Assembly: GCA_016185145.1 (NCBI GenBank) | Contig: JACPOB010000101.1 | Span: 5,634 to 65,663, forward strand | Length of the DNA: 60,030 nt | Direction of reading: 5' to 3' | Origin: Rhodospirillales bacterium | GTDB taxonomy: Bacteria > Pseudomonadota > Alphaproteobacteria > Reyranellales > Reyranellaceae | Shown here: positions 1 through 8,481 of the stretch, piece by piece | Layout of the letters: each line of letters opens with the position of its first letter | Position numbering within the stretch: position 1 is the stretch's first letter | Translations under genes and position numbers: made by a program | The notes under the pieces: model-generated | What the model was told of the DNA's origin: nothing | Database searches by the model: none | The model's input: only the letters and a program-made list of their open reading frames with translations

Positions 1-54
1 GCTTCCAGCGCGCTCAAGCTCATGAGCGCGCTGGAAGCGCGCGGTCCGGAAGAG
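1..54. repeat. GC-rich palindromic repeat, copy 1 (partial at window edge)
   Basis: Contains an inner hairpin (arms GCTTCCAGCGCGCTC and GAGCGCGCTGGAAGC) followed by the conserved outer arm CGCGCGGTCCGGAAG. The matching left outer arm would lie outside the window. The same outer arm occurs at 4461, 32241 and 39860. On the minus strand the repeat begins directly after the stop codon of the P450 gene. Confidence 0.75.
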
Positions 55-1284
55 CTAAGACTTGATGACAACCGGCAGCGAGCGGATGCCGCGGATGAAA
101 TTCGAGTAGAGCCTGACCGGCGGCCCCACGATCTCGATATCGAGGTCGCGTAAAAGCATCTCCTGCCACAGGATCTTCAGCTGCATCTCCGCCAGGCGGT
201 CGCCGACACAGCGATGGATGCCGGCGCCGAACGACAGGTGATGGCGTGGCCGCGGACGGCCGACGATGAAGCGCTCGGGCTCCTCGATCGCCGTCTCGTC
301 GCGATTGCCCGAGACGTACCACATCACGACCTTGTCGCCCTGGCGGATGGCGCGGCCGGCGAGCTCGCAGTCGCGCGTCGCCGTGCGCCGCATGTGGATC
401 ACCGGCGTCTGCCAGCGAATGATCTCCGACACCAGGCTATCGATCAGCTTCGGGTCGGCCTTGACCTTGGCGAGCTCGGCCGGGTTCTCGCGTGTCGCCA
501 TCAGACCGCCGGTCATCGAGTTGCGCGTGGTGTCGTTGCCGCCCACGATCAGCAGCGCGAAGTTGCCGATGAACTCGCGCATCGGCATCGCCCTGGTCGC
601 CTCGGCGTGCGCCATCATCGAGATCAGGTCGAACTTGGGCGGCGCGGCGGCGCGTTCGTTCCACAGGGCGGCCATGGTCTCGGCCATCGCGGTGAGCTCG
701 GCCATGCGCTCGGCCTCGCTCTTCACCACGGCGTCCTCGGCCGCGATGTTGGCGATGGCGACGTCGGACCACCAGGTAAGCTTGCGCCGCTCGGCCTGCG
801 GGAAGTCGAACAGCGTCGCCAGCATCAATGCCGTGAGCTCGGTCGAAACACGGTCGACCCAGTCGAAGGTCTCGTTGCGCGGCAGGCCGTCCAGCACCGC
901 CGCCGTCCGCTCGCGGATCAGGCCTTCCATGTTCGCGAGGTTCGACGGCGCCACGATCGGCGCCACCGTCCTGCGTTGCGCGGTGTGGCGCGGCGGGTCC
1001 ATGCGGATGAAGTTCGGCAGCTCTTGGCCCTTGGGCTGGTCGGCGATCTGGATGCCGCCCATCTCGGAGGCCGAGGAATAGGTCGCGTGATCGAGCTCGA
1101 CCTTCATGATTTCGGCGTAGCGCGTCACCGACCAGTAGGGCCCGTAGGGGCTGTCGGCGTGGCGATGGACCGGGTCCTCGCGGCGCATCGCGGCAAAATG
1201 CTCGCGCCACGAATCCTCACGATACAGCAGCGGATCGCTGACATCGGCGTAGGTCAGGGCATGCAGGGGCGCGGGTGCAGCCAT
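55..1284 (-). CDS. Cytochrome P450
   Basis: Haem-thiolate monooxygenase of about 409 residues, the normal size for soluble bacterial P450s that depend on separate ferredoxin partners. Visible landmarks in order are the I-helix oxygen-activation motif GGNDTT, the K-helix ExxR (SEIIR), and the haem-binding loop FGAGIHRCVG with the cysteine ligand. The frame stays open for 57 more codons upstream, but that extension is Arg-rich and unlike a P450, so the ATG at 1284 (MAAPAPLHAL) is preferred. No ferredoxin or reductase gene is adjacent. It is divergent from kup, with 136 bp between them. The substrate cannot be told from sequence; the FIRMDPPRH stretch is typical of proteobacterial CYPs acting on terpenoid or fatty substrates, which is only a weak hint. 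Confidence 0.93.
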   Translation of the reverse strand: MAAPAPLHALTYADVSDPLLYREDSWREHFAAMRREDPVHRHADSPYGPYWSVTRYAEIMKVELDHATYSSASEMGGIQIADQPKGQELPNFIRMDPPRHTAQRRTVAPIVAPSNLANMEGLIRERTAAVLDGLPRNETFDWVDRVSTELTALMLATLFDFPQAERRKLTWWSDVAIANIAAEDAVVKSEAERMAELTAMAETMAALWNERAAAPPKFDLISMMAHAEATRAMPMREFIGNFALLIVGGNDTTRNSMTGGLMATRENPAELAKVKADPKLIDSLVSEIIRWQTPVIHMRRTATRDCELAGRAIRQGDKVVMWYVSGNRDETAIEEPERFIVGRPRPRHHLSFGAGIHRCVGDRLAEMQLKILWQEMLLRDLDIEIVGPPVRLYSNFIRGIRSLPVVIKS

Positions 1285-1420
1285 GCACACAAGGCCGCCC
1301 GCCCCGTCCGTCGGAGTCAAGCTCTTTCGTCGCAACTGGACCCCGATTGGCGCGTTGACACGCGAAAGGCGGCGGCGCAAACCGTCGCGCCGCCGCCAGC
1401 TTTGGGCGGCGTTCGAGCTT

Positions 1421-3343
1421 ATGGCCCCTGACAGCACCAGCCCATCGACCGTCACCGACGCCGCCCATTCCTCCCACGATCACGGCAAGGCAAGAGCTGC
1501 GCTGATCGTGGGCGCTTTGGGCGTGGTCTTCGGCGACATCGGCACCAGCCCGCTCTATGCGCTGCGCGAGACCTTCCTGCACGACACCAGCCTGGCGCCG
1601 ACGCCCGACCACGTGCTGGGCGTGCTGTCGACGCTGTTCTGGGCGGTGACGCTCACCGTCACCATCAAGTACGTCACCTTGATCATGCGCGCCGACAACA
1701 AGGGTGAAGGCGGCGTGCTGGCGCTGGCCACGCTCGGAACGCATGGGCTGAACGGCAAGGGCCGGCGCATAAGAGTGGGCATTACCCTGCTGGCCGTGGT
1801 CGGTCTCGCTCTGTTCTACGGCGATGCCATCATCACCCCGGCGGTCACGGTGCTTTCCGCCGTCGAAGGCTTGTCGGCCGTGGCGCCGGCGTTCGAGACC
1901 GTCGTGGTGCCGCTGGCGCTGGTGATCCTGGTGGCCCTGTTCATGCTGCAGGCGCGCGGCACGGCCGATGTCGGCCGCCTGTTCGGGCCGGTGATGCTGG
2001 TCTGGTTCATCGTGCTGGGCGTGCTGGGCGCCTGGCAGATCGCCAAGAACCCGTCGGTGCTGCAGGCGATAAATCCGCTCTATGCCGCCAGACTGATCGC
2101 CGACCAGGGGCTGGGCATCTTCTGGGCATTCGGCTCGATCGTGCTGGCCGTCACCGGCGCCGAAGCGCTCTATGCCGACATGGGCCATTTCGGCCGGCGG
2201 CCGATCCGCACCGCCTGGCTGTCGCTGGTCATGCCGGGCCTGCTGCTCAACTACTTCGGCCAGGGTGCGCTGATCATCGAGGATCCGACGCGCATCCGGC
2301 AGGTCTTCTTCGAGCTGGTGCCGCAGGACTACATCGTCTTCCTGGTGGCGCTCGCGACCTTCGCTTCGGTGATCGCCTCGCAGGCCGTCATCACCGGCGT
2401 GTTCTCGCTGACCCGCCAGGCAATCCAGCTCGGCTACCTGCCGCGCATGGCGATCCAGCACACGTCGGAGACCACGATCGGCCAGATCTACATTCCACGG
2501 GTCAACTGGATCCTGATGGGAGGCGTCGTGGCCCTGGTGGTCGGCTTCGGCTCGTCGGGCGCGCTGGCTGGCGCCTATGGCCTTGCCGTCACCGGCGCCA
2601 TGCTGGTCGATGCGGCGCTCGCCATGGCCGTGGCGATCCTGGTGTGGAAGTGGCGCTGGCAGGTCGCGGCCCTGGTGTTCGGCCTGCTGGCGATACCCGA
2701 CCTCGCCTTCTTCGTCGCCAACGCGCTGAAGATTCCCGACGGCGGCTGGCTGCCGCTGGTGGTGGCCTCGTTCATCTACTTCACCATCACCACCTGGCGA
2801 TTCGGCCGCCATCTGGTCGCCACCGAGATGAGCGAGGGCACCTTGCCGTTGCGCCAGTTCCTCGAGCGCATGGAACGCGCCCCCGACCGCGTCGCCGGGA
2901 CGGCGGTGTTCCTGACGGCCGACGCCAGCCGCACACCGGCCGCCTTCCTGCACAACCTCAAGCACAACAAGGTGCTGCACGAGCGCATCATCATGCTGCA
3001 GGTCGAGACCATGGACGTGCCGCGCGTCCCCGAGGCGCAGCGCGTCGAGGTCGAGCGGCTGGGCAAGGGCTTCCACACGGTGATCGCGCGCTACGGCTTC
3101 ACCGAGCAGCCCGACGTACCCGACGCGCTGCGCGCCTGCCGGCCGCACGGCATCGCCTACGACGAGATGGAAACCAGCTTCTTCCTCGGCCGCGAGACCC
3201 TGGTGCCCAGCCAGCATTCCAAGCTCGGCAAATGGCGCCGCGACTGGTTCATCTCGCTTTCCCACTCGGCGTCGGCCACCAAGACCTTCTTCCGCATCCC
3301 GCCGAACCGCGCTATCGAACTGGGCAACCAGATCCAGATCTAG
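1421..3343 (+). CDS. kup: Kup-type low-affinity potassium transporter
   Basis: Proton-coupled potassium uptake permease of the inner membrane (KUP/HAK/KT family). The N-terminal signature GVVFGDIGTSPLYALRETF is present near residue 30, followed by roughly 12 hydrophobic segments up to about residue 460 and a hydrophilic cytoplasmic C-terminal domain ending in ELGNQIQI. At 640 residues it matches the family length. The ATG at 1421 (MAPDSTSP) is chosen because the 46 upstream in-frame codons are Arg-rich and overlap the P450 promoter region. It is followed after 14 bp by a hydrolase gene and may be co-transcribed with it. Confidence 0.95.
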   Translation: MAPDSTSPSTVTDAAHSSHDHGKARAALIVGALGVVFGDIGTSPLYALRETFLHDTSLAPTPDHVLGVLSTLFWAVTLTVTIKYVTLIMRADNKGEGGVLALATLGTHGLNGKGRRIRVGITLLAVVGLALFYGDAIITPAVTVLSAVEGLSAVAPAFETVVVPLALVILVALFMLQARGTADVGRLFGPVMLVWFIVLGVLGAWQIAKNPSVLQAINPLYAARLIADQGLGIFWAFGSIVLAVTGAEALYADMGHFGRRPIRTAWLSLVMPGLLLNYFGQGALIIEDPTRIRQVFFELVPQDYIVFLVALATFASVIASQAVITGVFSLTRQAIQLGYLPRMAIQHTSETTIGQIYIPRVNWILMGGVVALVVGFGSSGALAGAYGLAVTGAMLVDAALAMAVAILVWKWRWQVAALVFGLLAIPDLAFFVANALKIPDGGWLPLVVASFIYFTITTWRFGRHLVATEMSEGTLPLRQFLERMERAPDRVAGTAVFLTADASRTPAAFLHNLKHNKVLHERIIMLQVETMDVPRVPEAQRVEVERLGKGFHTVIARYGFTEQPDVPDALRACRPHGIAYDEMETSFFLGRETLVPSQHSKLGKWRRDWFISLSHSASATKTFFRIPPNRAIELGNQIQI

Positions 3344-3357
3344 CCTTCACCCAGCCG

Positions 3358-4056
3358 ATGCCCCGCCCGACGCTCGTTCTGCTTCCCGGCCTGCTCAACA
3401 CCCGCCGGGTCTTCGAGCCACAGATCGAGGCCCTTTCCGACGTCGCCGACTGCATCGTTCCCGAGCTGTGGCACCACGACACGATGGGCGCGATGGCCGA
3501 TGCCGCGCTGGCGATGGCGCCGCCGAGCTTCGCCCTCCTCGGCTTCTCGATGGGCGGCTACGTCGCCTTCGAGATCATGCGCCGCGCCTCACAAAGGGTG
3601 GAGCGGCTGGCCCTGATGGACACCCAGGCCACTCCGGACTCGGCCGAATCGACCAAGCGTCGCCGCGCCCTGCTCGACCAGACCAAGATCGGCCGCTTCC
3701 ACGGCGTGCAGCGCACGCTCTTGCCGCAGCTCGTGCATAGCCGCCACATCAACGATGCCGCCATCACCCAGCCGATCTTCGACATGGCCCAGGAGATCGG
3801 CGCCGACGGTTTCGTGCGCGAGCAGCGCGCCATCATCGACCGCGCCGACAGCCGTCACATGCTGGTCGACATCGGCATCCCGACCGTGGTGGTCGTCGGC
3901 CGCCAGGACCAGGTGACGCCGCTGCCGCGCTCCGAGGAGATGGCGGCGGACATCGCCGATTCGCGGCTGGTCGTGCTCGAGGAATGCGGCCACATGAGCC
4001 CGCTGGAAAGACCTGCGGAAGTCACCGAAGCGTTGAGGAGATGGTTGAGCCAATGA
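3358..4056 (+). CDS. Alpha/beta-fold hydrolase
   Basis: Small cytosolic esterase/lipase-like enzyme of 232 residues. It shows the oxyanion strand LVLLPGLLN at the N-terminus, the nucleophile elbow GFSMGG with Ser near residue 65, the acid region VVVGRQDQVTPL, and the catalytic His in EECGHMSPLERP close to the C-terminus. The ATG at 3358 sits 14 bp after the kup stop. The stop codon overlaps the next gene by 4 bp (ATGA), implying translational coupling. The natural substrate is unknown. Confidence 0.88.
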   Translation: MPRPTLVLLPGLLNTRRVFEPQIEALSDVADCIVPELWHHDTMGAMADAALAMAPPSFALLGFSMGGYVAFEIMRRASQRVERLALMDTQATPDSAESTKRRRALLDQTKIGRFHGVQRTLLPQLVHSRHINDAAITQPIFDMAQEIGADGFVREQRAIIDRADSRHMLVDIGIPTVVVVGRQDQVTPLPRSEEMAADIADSRLVVLEECGHMSPLERPAEVTEALRRWLSQ

Positions 4057-4454
4057 ACACGGTCTATGCCCGCGAGGATTATCTCGGCGCCGACGAATAC
4101 ATCGACGTCGTACGCAAATCCGGTCTCAACCGGCCGATCGAGGATCGCGGCCGCGTCGAGCGCATGCTGGCGCACGCCAACCTGATCCTGACCGCACGCC
4201 AGGACGGCCGGCTGGTGGGCTTCGCCCGCTCGCTGACCGACTTCTGCTTCTGCTGCTATCTCTCCGACCTCGCGGTCGACAAGGCCTGCCAGGGCCAGGG
4301 CATCGGCAAGCGCCTGATCGAGGAGACGCGGGTGCAGGCCGGCGGCGAGCTCACCACGACGCTACTGCTGTCGGCGCCGACGGCGATGACCTTCTATCAG
4401 GGCATCAAGATGCCAGCCGCCGACAACTGCTTCCTGTATCGCAGGAAGCGGTAG
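4053..4454 (+). CDS. GNAT-family N-acetyltransferase
   Basis: A 133-residue acyl-CoA-dependent N-acetyltransferase of the compact GNAT type. The acetyl-CoA loop is visible as CQGQGIGKRLIEE, preceded by the core strand YLSDLAVDK. The chosen ATG overlaps the hydrolase stop; a GAGGAG stretch lies 12 bp upstream. An in-frame ATG at 4041 is possible and would add four residues. The 3' end is followed within 6 bp by a GC-rich palindrome. The acceptor substrate is not inferable. Confidence 0.85.
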   Translation: MNTVYAREDYLGADEYIDVVRKSGLNRPIEDRGRVERMLAHANLILTARQDGRLVGFARSLTDFCFCCYLSDLAVDKACQGQGIGKRLIEETRVQAGGELTTTLLLSAPTAMTFYQGIKMPAADNCFLYRRKR

Positions 4455-4460
4455 GCCAGA

Positions 4461-4553
4461 CTCTTCCGGACCGCGCGCATCCTGCGCGCTCATGAATCAT
4501 GAGCGCGCAGGATGCGCGATCATGAGCGCGCAGGATGCGCGCGGTCCGGAAGA
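4461..4553. repeat. GC-rich palindromic repeat, copy 2
   Basis: Outer arms CTCTTCCGGACCGCGCG and CGCGCGGTCCGGAAGA enclose alternating blocks of CATCCTGCGCGCTCATG and CATGAGCGCGCAGGATG, so several alternative hairpins can form. It lies between the convergent GNAT and CHRD genes, 6 bp after the GNAT stop. It may act as a bidirectional transcript end. Confidence 0.8.
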
Positions 4554-4567
4554 CAACGACGCAGCAG

Positions 4568-5011
4568 CTACATCCCCTTCATCACCTGACCGCGGATCTC
4601 GCCGCCCTTGTTCGCGGCGGTATGGATGTTGAAGTACCACTTGCCGTCGGCGAGGTCCTTGGCCTGCGCGTCGGTCAGCGTCGCCTCGCCCTTGATCGGG
4701 CTGGTGACGGCGCCGTTCACCGGAACGACGACGCCGGCATTCGTTTTGGCGTCGGCCGGGCCGTGGAAGTGGGCCGCCGTCGCGGGGCCCGTCAGGTCCT
4801 TGTAGTTCACGGTGTAGGTGAGCTTCTTGCTGGCGGGATCGTAGGTCGCCGTCAGCGCGCCGGTGCCCTTGCTGTCGTTGGGCGGGACCTGCGTCGAGGC
4901 CTTGAGATCGGCCTTGTAGGTGACGGCCTGGGCGAAGGCAGTCGGGGCCAGGGCCAGGAACGATGCCGCCATCAGGCCGGCGACCGTGGAGCGAAGCATC
5001 ACTCTGCGCAT
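4568..5011 (-). CDS. Secreted CHRD-domain protein
   Basis: Exported protein of 147 residues. A Sec signal peptide (MRRVMLRSTVAGLMAASFL, cleavage after AFAQA) precedes one CHRD domain. The domain hallmarks are the opening STQVPP, the central AAHFHGPAD and the ending WYFNIHTAANKGGEIRGQV. CHRD domains are known from chordin and occur in many bacterial secreted proteins whose role is unclear. The start at 5011 has a good GGGAGG site; the longer frame upstream has none. It lies 87 bp downstream of the ECF sigma gene on the same strand, so it could be a target or operon partner. Confidence 0.9.
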   Translation of the reverse strand: MRRVMLRSTVAGLMAASFLALAPTAFAQAVTYKADLKASTQVPPNDSKGTGALTATYDPASKKLTYTVNYKDLTGPATAAHFHGPADAKTNAGVVVPVNGAVTSPIKGEATLTDAQAKDLADGKWYFNIHTAANKGGEIRGQVMKGM

Positions 5012-5098
5012 GATCCGTACCTCCCTCGTGAACGACGATGCCGTCAACGCATCATGCACCCGGACGTTGCCGGGACGCGTCATCACAACCCGTTGAGT

Positions 5099-5977
5099 TC
5101 ACGAAAAGTCGATCTCGGCATCCTCCACGGCGTAGCGGGCATAACGGAAATCGCGGACGGCGAGCAGGCGGTCGTCGACCCAGTCCAGCAACATGAAATA
5201 GATCGGCGGGCCAGACGGCTGGTCGGGATCATGCACGATGATCGCCGGGCGTCGCTCGACCAGGCCCGGCATGAGATGCCAGTCGGTGGTCTGGCTGTAG
5301 TTGCCGAAGTAGCGACCGACCTCGCCGCGGCCGTTGAGGCGCGTGCGGTTCACGACCTCTACCTTCACTTCGTCTGCAAGCTGGGCGCGCAAGGCGTCGA
5401 AATCGCGGGCGTTGAAGCGCGCCACATAGGCGGCCAGCCGCTGGCGGTCGGCTTCGGCCAGCACCGGCGGCGGCCGGTCGTCGGGCTCGGCGGCGAGTTC
5501 GCTCAGGCGCTGGCGGCCGCGATGCAGGTTGGCCTTGACCGCGGGCACCGTGCTTTCGAGTACCTCCGAGATCTCCTCGAGCGAATGGCCCAGCACATCC
5601 ATCAGGATGACGCTGCTGCGCTGGGCCACCGGCAGGCGCATCAGGGTGCGCAGGCTGGCGGCGGCGGCCTGGTGGCGTTCGATCTCGCTGTCGGGGTCGG
5701 CAATCGTCTCCAGCTCTTCGTCGCCGCCCTGCACACCCTCGCGGCGGCTGCGGCGGCGTAAAAAATCCAGCGATGCATTGTGGGCGATGCGGAACAGCCA
5801 GCCCTCGGCATTGGCGAGCGGGCCGGTATGAGGGAAGGCCTCGATCGCCTTGATCAGCGTCTCCTGCAGCACGTCCTCGCCGTCGATCACCGAGCCCGTC
5901 ATGCGGGCGCAGTAACGGTGCAGCCTCGGCCGCAGCTCGGCCAGCAATCGCTCGAACTCTGCCTTGGGATCGGTCAT
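5099..5977 (-). CDS. ECF-type RNA polymerase sigma factor with C-terminal SnoaL-like domain
   Basis: Sigma-70 family extracytoplasmic-function regulator of 292 residues. Region 2 runs from about residue 10 to 80 (RYCARMTGSVIDGEDVLQET, then WLFRIAHNASLDFLRRR). Region 4 runs from about 115 to 165 with the helix-turn-helix HSLEEISEVLESTVPAVKAN. The last 110 residues (LAAYVARFNARDFDALRAQL onward) look like a SnoaL/NTF2-like extension, as in ECF41/ECF56-type sigma factors where such a domain tunes activity in place of an anti-sigma factor. The ATG at 5977 has an AGAGG site; a GTG two codons earlier is less likely. It is divergent from a DUF899 operon. Confidence 0.9.
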   Translation of the reverse strand: MTDPKAEFERLLAELRPRLHRYCARMTGSVIDGEDVLQETLIKAIEAFPHTGPLANAEGWLFRIAHNASLDFLRRRSRREGVQGGDEELETIADPDSEIERHQAAAASLRTLMRLPVAQRSSVILMDVLGHSLEEISEVLESTVPAVKANLHRGRQRLSELAAEPDDRPPPVLAEADRQRLAAYVARFNARDFDALRAQLADEVKVEVVNRTRLNGRGEVGRYFGNYSQTTDWHLMPGLVERRPAIIVHDPDQPSGPPIYFMLLDWVDDRLLAVRDFRYARYAVEDAEIDFS

Positions 5978-6016
5978 GCCCACCTCTTATGCCAGCACGA
6001 CGTTCGCGAGCGGCCA

Positions 6017-6054
6017 AAGGATTCTCCACATTGCGACTTTTTTCGCGAATCCTT
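6017..6054. promoter_or_regulatory. Inverted repeat between divergent ECF and DUF899 operons
   Basis: Perfect 8-bp arms AAGGATTC (6017-6024) and GAATCCTT (6047-6054) are separated by 22 bp in the 128-bp divergent intergenic region. The position suggests an operator or a promoter-proximal hairpin serving one or both operons. No binding protein can be assigned. Confidence 0.4.
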
Positions 6055-6105
6055 CGCCACCCACGGAGCGTCTTCCCAGGACAGCAACGTCCGAGGAGGC
6101 ATCCC

Positions 6106-6402
6106 ATGAAATGGACCCTGGTGCGCTATCGCGCCAAGCCCGAACTGGCCGACGAAAACCAGCGCCTGAGCGCGGCGGTATTCGCCGAGCTTTCAGACAA
6201 GGCGCCGGCCGGGCTGCGCTATGTCGTGTTCAGGCTGCCCGACGACACGTTCGTCCATATCGCGATGTCCGACGACGGCGCACCGGCGCTGTCGAGCTTC
6301 GAGAGCTTCCGCGCTTTCCAGAAGGATATCCGCGAGCGCTGTGCCGAGCCGCCGCAGCCGGCCGAGCCCGCCATCGTCGGCAATTACGGCATGCTGGCCT
6401 GA
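6106..6402 (+). CDS. Small conserved protein, possible ferredoxin-like (YCII/ABM) fold
   Basis: 98-residue cytosolic protein with no signal peptide. The pattern (MKWTLVRYRAKPELADENQ, then AGLRYVVFRLPDDTFVHIAM) resembles dimeric alpha/beta-barrel proteins of the antibiotic-biosynthesis-monooxygenase type that sit beside ECF sigma factors; this is a fold impression only. The ATG at 6106 has a strong CGAGGAGG site 5 bp upstream. It is separated by 14 bp from the DUF899 gene and so is co-transcribed with it. Confidence 0.75.
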   Translation: MKWTLVRYRAKPELADENQRLSAAVFAELSDKAPAGLRYVVFRLPDDTFVHIAMSDDGAPALSSFESFRAFQKDIRERCAEPPQPAEPAIVGNYGMLA

Positions 6403-6416
6403 AGGGAGGAACGGAC

Positions 6417-7046
6417 ATGCAGCACGACATCGTTTCCGGCGCGGAATGGCTGGCGGCCCGCCAGGCGTTGCTGGCCGAGGAAAAGCAGCTCGCCGAGCTG
6501 CGCGCGCGGATCGTCGAGCGGCGTCGCGCGCTGCCCTGGACGGCGGTCGACAAGGCCTATGCCTTCGACACGCCGGCCGGCCGGCAGTCACTCGCCGAGC
6601 TGTTCGGCGGGCGCGGGCGGCTGATCGTCTATCACTTCATGTTCGCGCCGGATTGGCAGGACGGCTGCCCGGGCTGCTCGCTGCTCGGCAGCCACCTCGA
6701 CGGGCTGGACGAGCAGCTTGCCCGTCACGATGCGACCTTTACCGCGGTCTCGCGCGCACCGATCGACAGGATCGAGGATTACCGCCGGCGCCGCGGCTGG
6801 CGCTTCTGCTGGGTATCCTCGCAGCCGTCCGACTTCAGCTACGACTACCAGGCGGCCTATCGGCCCGAGCAGGTTGGACAGGAAGTCGTCTATGGCTTCG
6901 AGCGCACCAGGATGGACCGCGAGGACGTGCCGGGTACCAGCGTGTTCGCACGCAGTGCCGCGGGCGAGGTGTTCCACACCTATTCCGCCTACACCAATGG
7001 CGGCGACATGCCGCTCAGCCTGACCTATCTCAGCCTGCTCGGCTGA
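6417..7046 (+). CDS. DUF899 thioredoxin-like protein
   Basis: 209-residue protein of the DUF899 family, which has a thioredoxin/AhpC-like fold. The characteristic segments are LIVYHFMFAPDW, the CPGC pair (DGCPGCSLLG) in place of a classical CxxC, and a C-terminal VFHTYSAYTNGGD. Start ATG 6417 has AAGGGAGGA in front. DUF899 proteins are commonly encoded next to ECF sigma factors and YCII/CHRD-type partners, as here, which suggests a small stress or redox regulon. The catalytic role is not established. Confidence 0.88.
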   Translation: MQHDIVSGAEWLAARQALLAEEKQLAELRARIVERRRALPWTAVDKAYAFDTPAGRQSLAELFGGRGRLIVYHFMFAPDWQDGCPGCSLLGSHLDGLDEQLARHDATFTAVSRAPIDRIEDYRRRRGWRFCWVSSQPSDFSYDYQAAYRPEQVGQEVVYGFERTRMDREDVPGTSVFARSAAGEVFHTYSAYTNGGDMPLSLTYLSLLG

Positions 7047-7521
7047 CCCGTGCATGCACTGCCATCAGCGATGGAGAGGTTTGCGGCGTTTCCGGCGTTT
7101 CCGCCCGACCGTCTTGTAGTCCTTCGAGATCGCACCCCCTATTGGTTGCAATTCGGATAGTTTCGCAAGTTTCGCAACCGGAATCGCCACGCCGCAAAGC
7201 CGAAGCCCCGAGCCCGTCCGGATGCAAGCCGGACGAGCCGCGCCCGATGTCGGGCCGCAGCCTCTTTGTCTCGGATCAACGATGCATAGAACGGGAACGC
7301 GGGAAGCCGCGCAACAAGCCGATAATATAACCTCAGTAAGAAATCGTCAACAACTGAAGTAGGATTGGCCAATTTCGTTTTCGCGAATTTTTGCGGCCCG
7401 TGGAGGGCAATTTTTGCGGCCCGTGGAGGGCCAGGTATGGCGGGCCGAACGGGCAATGACGCCACTCCTTGTGTCGCTGAACCCGAGTGCCAGCACTGCT
7501 TTCACCGCCGGCCGGGCACTC
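7047..7521. other. Intergenic region with no convincing gene
   Basis: About 475 bp between convergent genes. The left part has small dyads (a GTCCGG/CCGGAC stem near 7217-7240); the right part is AT-richer (7320-7390). Open frames exist on the minus strand (7139-7465), but they show no convincing start or recognizable domain, so none is called. A perfect tandem duplication is annotated separately. Confidence 0.5.
7386..7431. repeat. Perfect 23-bp tandem duplication
   Basis: Two identical 23-bp units beginning AATTTTTGCGGCCCG lie head to tail at 7386-7408 and 7409-7431, with no mismatch. This suggests a recent slippage or duplication event at the left edge of the decayed orphan-gene island. 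Confidence 0.9.
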
Positions 7522-8004
7522 TTAGCGGCCTTGCTGCGCCCGTACGGCCCGCTCGTACTGGGCGGCAAAGCCCTGCAGCGTGTTGCTGAGCGGACCCACC
7601 ATGCCATCGGCCTGCGTCGAGATCTGTACGGTGATCGACGAGCCGCTGAGCATGGTCTGCAGCAATTCGGCCGACTTGCCCTGGGTGTAGGAGCAGGCGC
7701 CGCCGGTGCAGATGCTGGTCGAGACGAACGGCCAGTTGTCGACCTGCATGCTGGCGTTCGAGCCGACGCCGTCGGCCACGACGGTGAGCGTAGTGTAGGC
7801 CACCGAGTAGCTCACGATCAGGAACGTGCCCAAAAGGTTGTTGGGGCCACCGTCGATCATCGCCGACACGGTGCAGTCCTTGCCCTTCTCGTAGTTGCAG
7901 TTCATCACCCACTGGTTGGGCGGCTGGTTCTGACCCATGGGCTGGGCCATAGCGGAGGCGGCCAGAAGACAGAGGCCCAGACAGACGACAACAGATCGTT
8001 TCAT
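7522..8004 (-). CDS. Exported protein, possible invasion-associated locus B (IalB)-like
   Basis: 160-residue protein with a clear Sec leader (MKRSVVVCLGLCLLAASAMA, cleavage after AMA-Q). The mature part has cysteines in WVMNCNYEKGKDCTV and STSICTGGACSYTQGK. The order (W-x-x-x-C, then paired cysteines in the middle, then a hydrophobic beta-rich section) resembles IalB-family periplasmic proteins, but similarity is by eye only. A GAGAG site precedes the ATG. It is the last gene of a leftward run of orphan genes starting near 9565. Confidence 0.7.
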   Translation of the reverse strand: MKRSVVVCLGLCLLAASAMAQPMGQNQPPNQWVMNCNYEKGKDCTVSAMIDGGPNNLLGTFLIVSYSVAYTTLTVVADGVGSNASMQVDNWPFVSTSICTGGACSYTQGKSAELLQTMLSGSSITVQISTQADGMVGPLSNTLQGFAAQYERAVRAQQGR

Positions 8005-8016
8005 TTTTCTCTCTCG

Positions 8017-8188
8017 TTAGCCTTCGACCAACGTATCAGGTCGTTGCCTCTTCTCCGAGAACGATCTCGCTCTGACAACAAAGGAGAACAAGAGCAGCCA
8101 AACCCAAGCCCAGTGGTTCCAGTATCGCCAGACCGGGATCATCGCTACCGCGAGAACAGGGCCCACCAAGATACCCGTATCCGTGCAT
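8017..8188 (-). pseudogene. Decayed paralogue of the neighbouring small membrane protein
   Basis: One minus frame here reads GILVGPVLAVAMIPVWRYWN followed by a WVWLLLFSFVVRAR-type segment. This matches the architecture of the adjacent intact protein (GILIGLPLTVGMLQVWHHWH, then AWTILFLFAGFLPRK). No ATG lies in this frame close enough; the nearest ATG (8188) is in a different frame. I read this as a tandem duplicate that has lost its start or shifted frame. A TTG or GTG start just before GPVLAV would rescue a short protein but has no ribosome site. Confidence 0.4.
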
Positions 8189-8249
8189 GACGGTCGGGGT
8201 CTGATATTGGCCGTGACGGCTCCGACGGCTCCATAAGCCCACGTCGAAT

Positions 8250-8480
8250 CTACTGAATTAACAGCGCAAGGTACGTCGCCACGAACAAGGCGATTGTTAT
8301 CATCTTCACGGTCGGCAGCTTTCGAGGAAGAAAGCCGGCAAACAGAAAGAGAATAGTCCAAGCCCACGCCAACTCGTGCCAATGGTGCCAGACTTGCAGC
8401 ATCCCTACCGTGAGGGGGAGGCCAATCAAGATGCCCAATACCCAGGCGCGTCGTTCAGGGTCTGAACCCGGTGGCGGCAT
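8250..8480 (-). CDS. Small two-helix membrane protein
   Basis: 76-residue protein (MPPPGSDPERRAW...) with three hydrophobic stretches: ILIGLPLTVGMLQV, AWAWTILFLFAGFL and a C-terminal TIALFVATYLALLIQ. The start ATG at 8480 lies 1 bp beyond the stop of the preceding frame (TAA-C-ATG), showing tight coupling to the frameshifted gene upstream. A decayed tandem paralogue lies downstream. Small membrane proteins coupled to orphan exported genes can be immunity proteins, but nothing here proves that. Confidence 0.6.
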   Translation of the reverse strand: MPPPGSDPERRAWVLGILIGLPLTVGMLQVWHHWHELAWAWTILFLFAGFLPRKLPTVKMITIALFVATYLALLIQ

Positions 8481-8481
8481 G

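Noticed and set aside
7139..7465. 108-residue minus-strand frame in the 7.0-7.5 kb gap
   Set aside because: Arg-rich, includes the tandem 23-bp duplication, and lacks a ribosome site; not supported as a gene.
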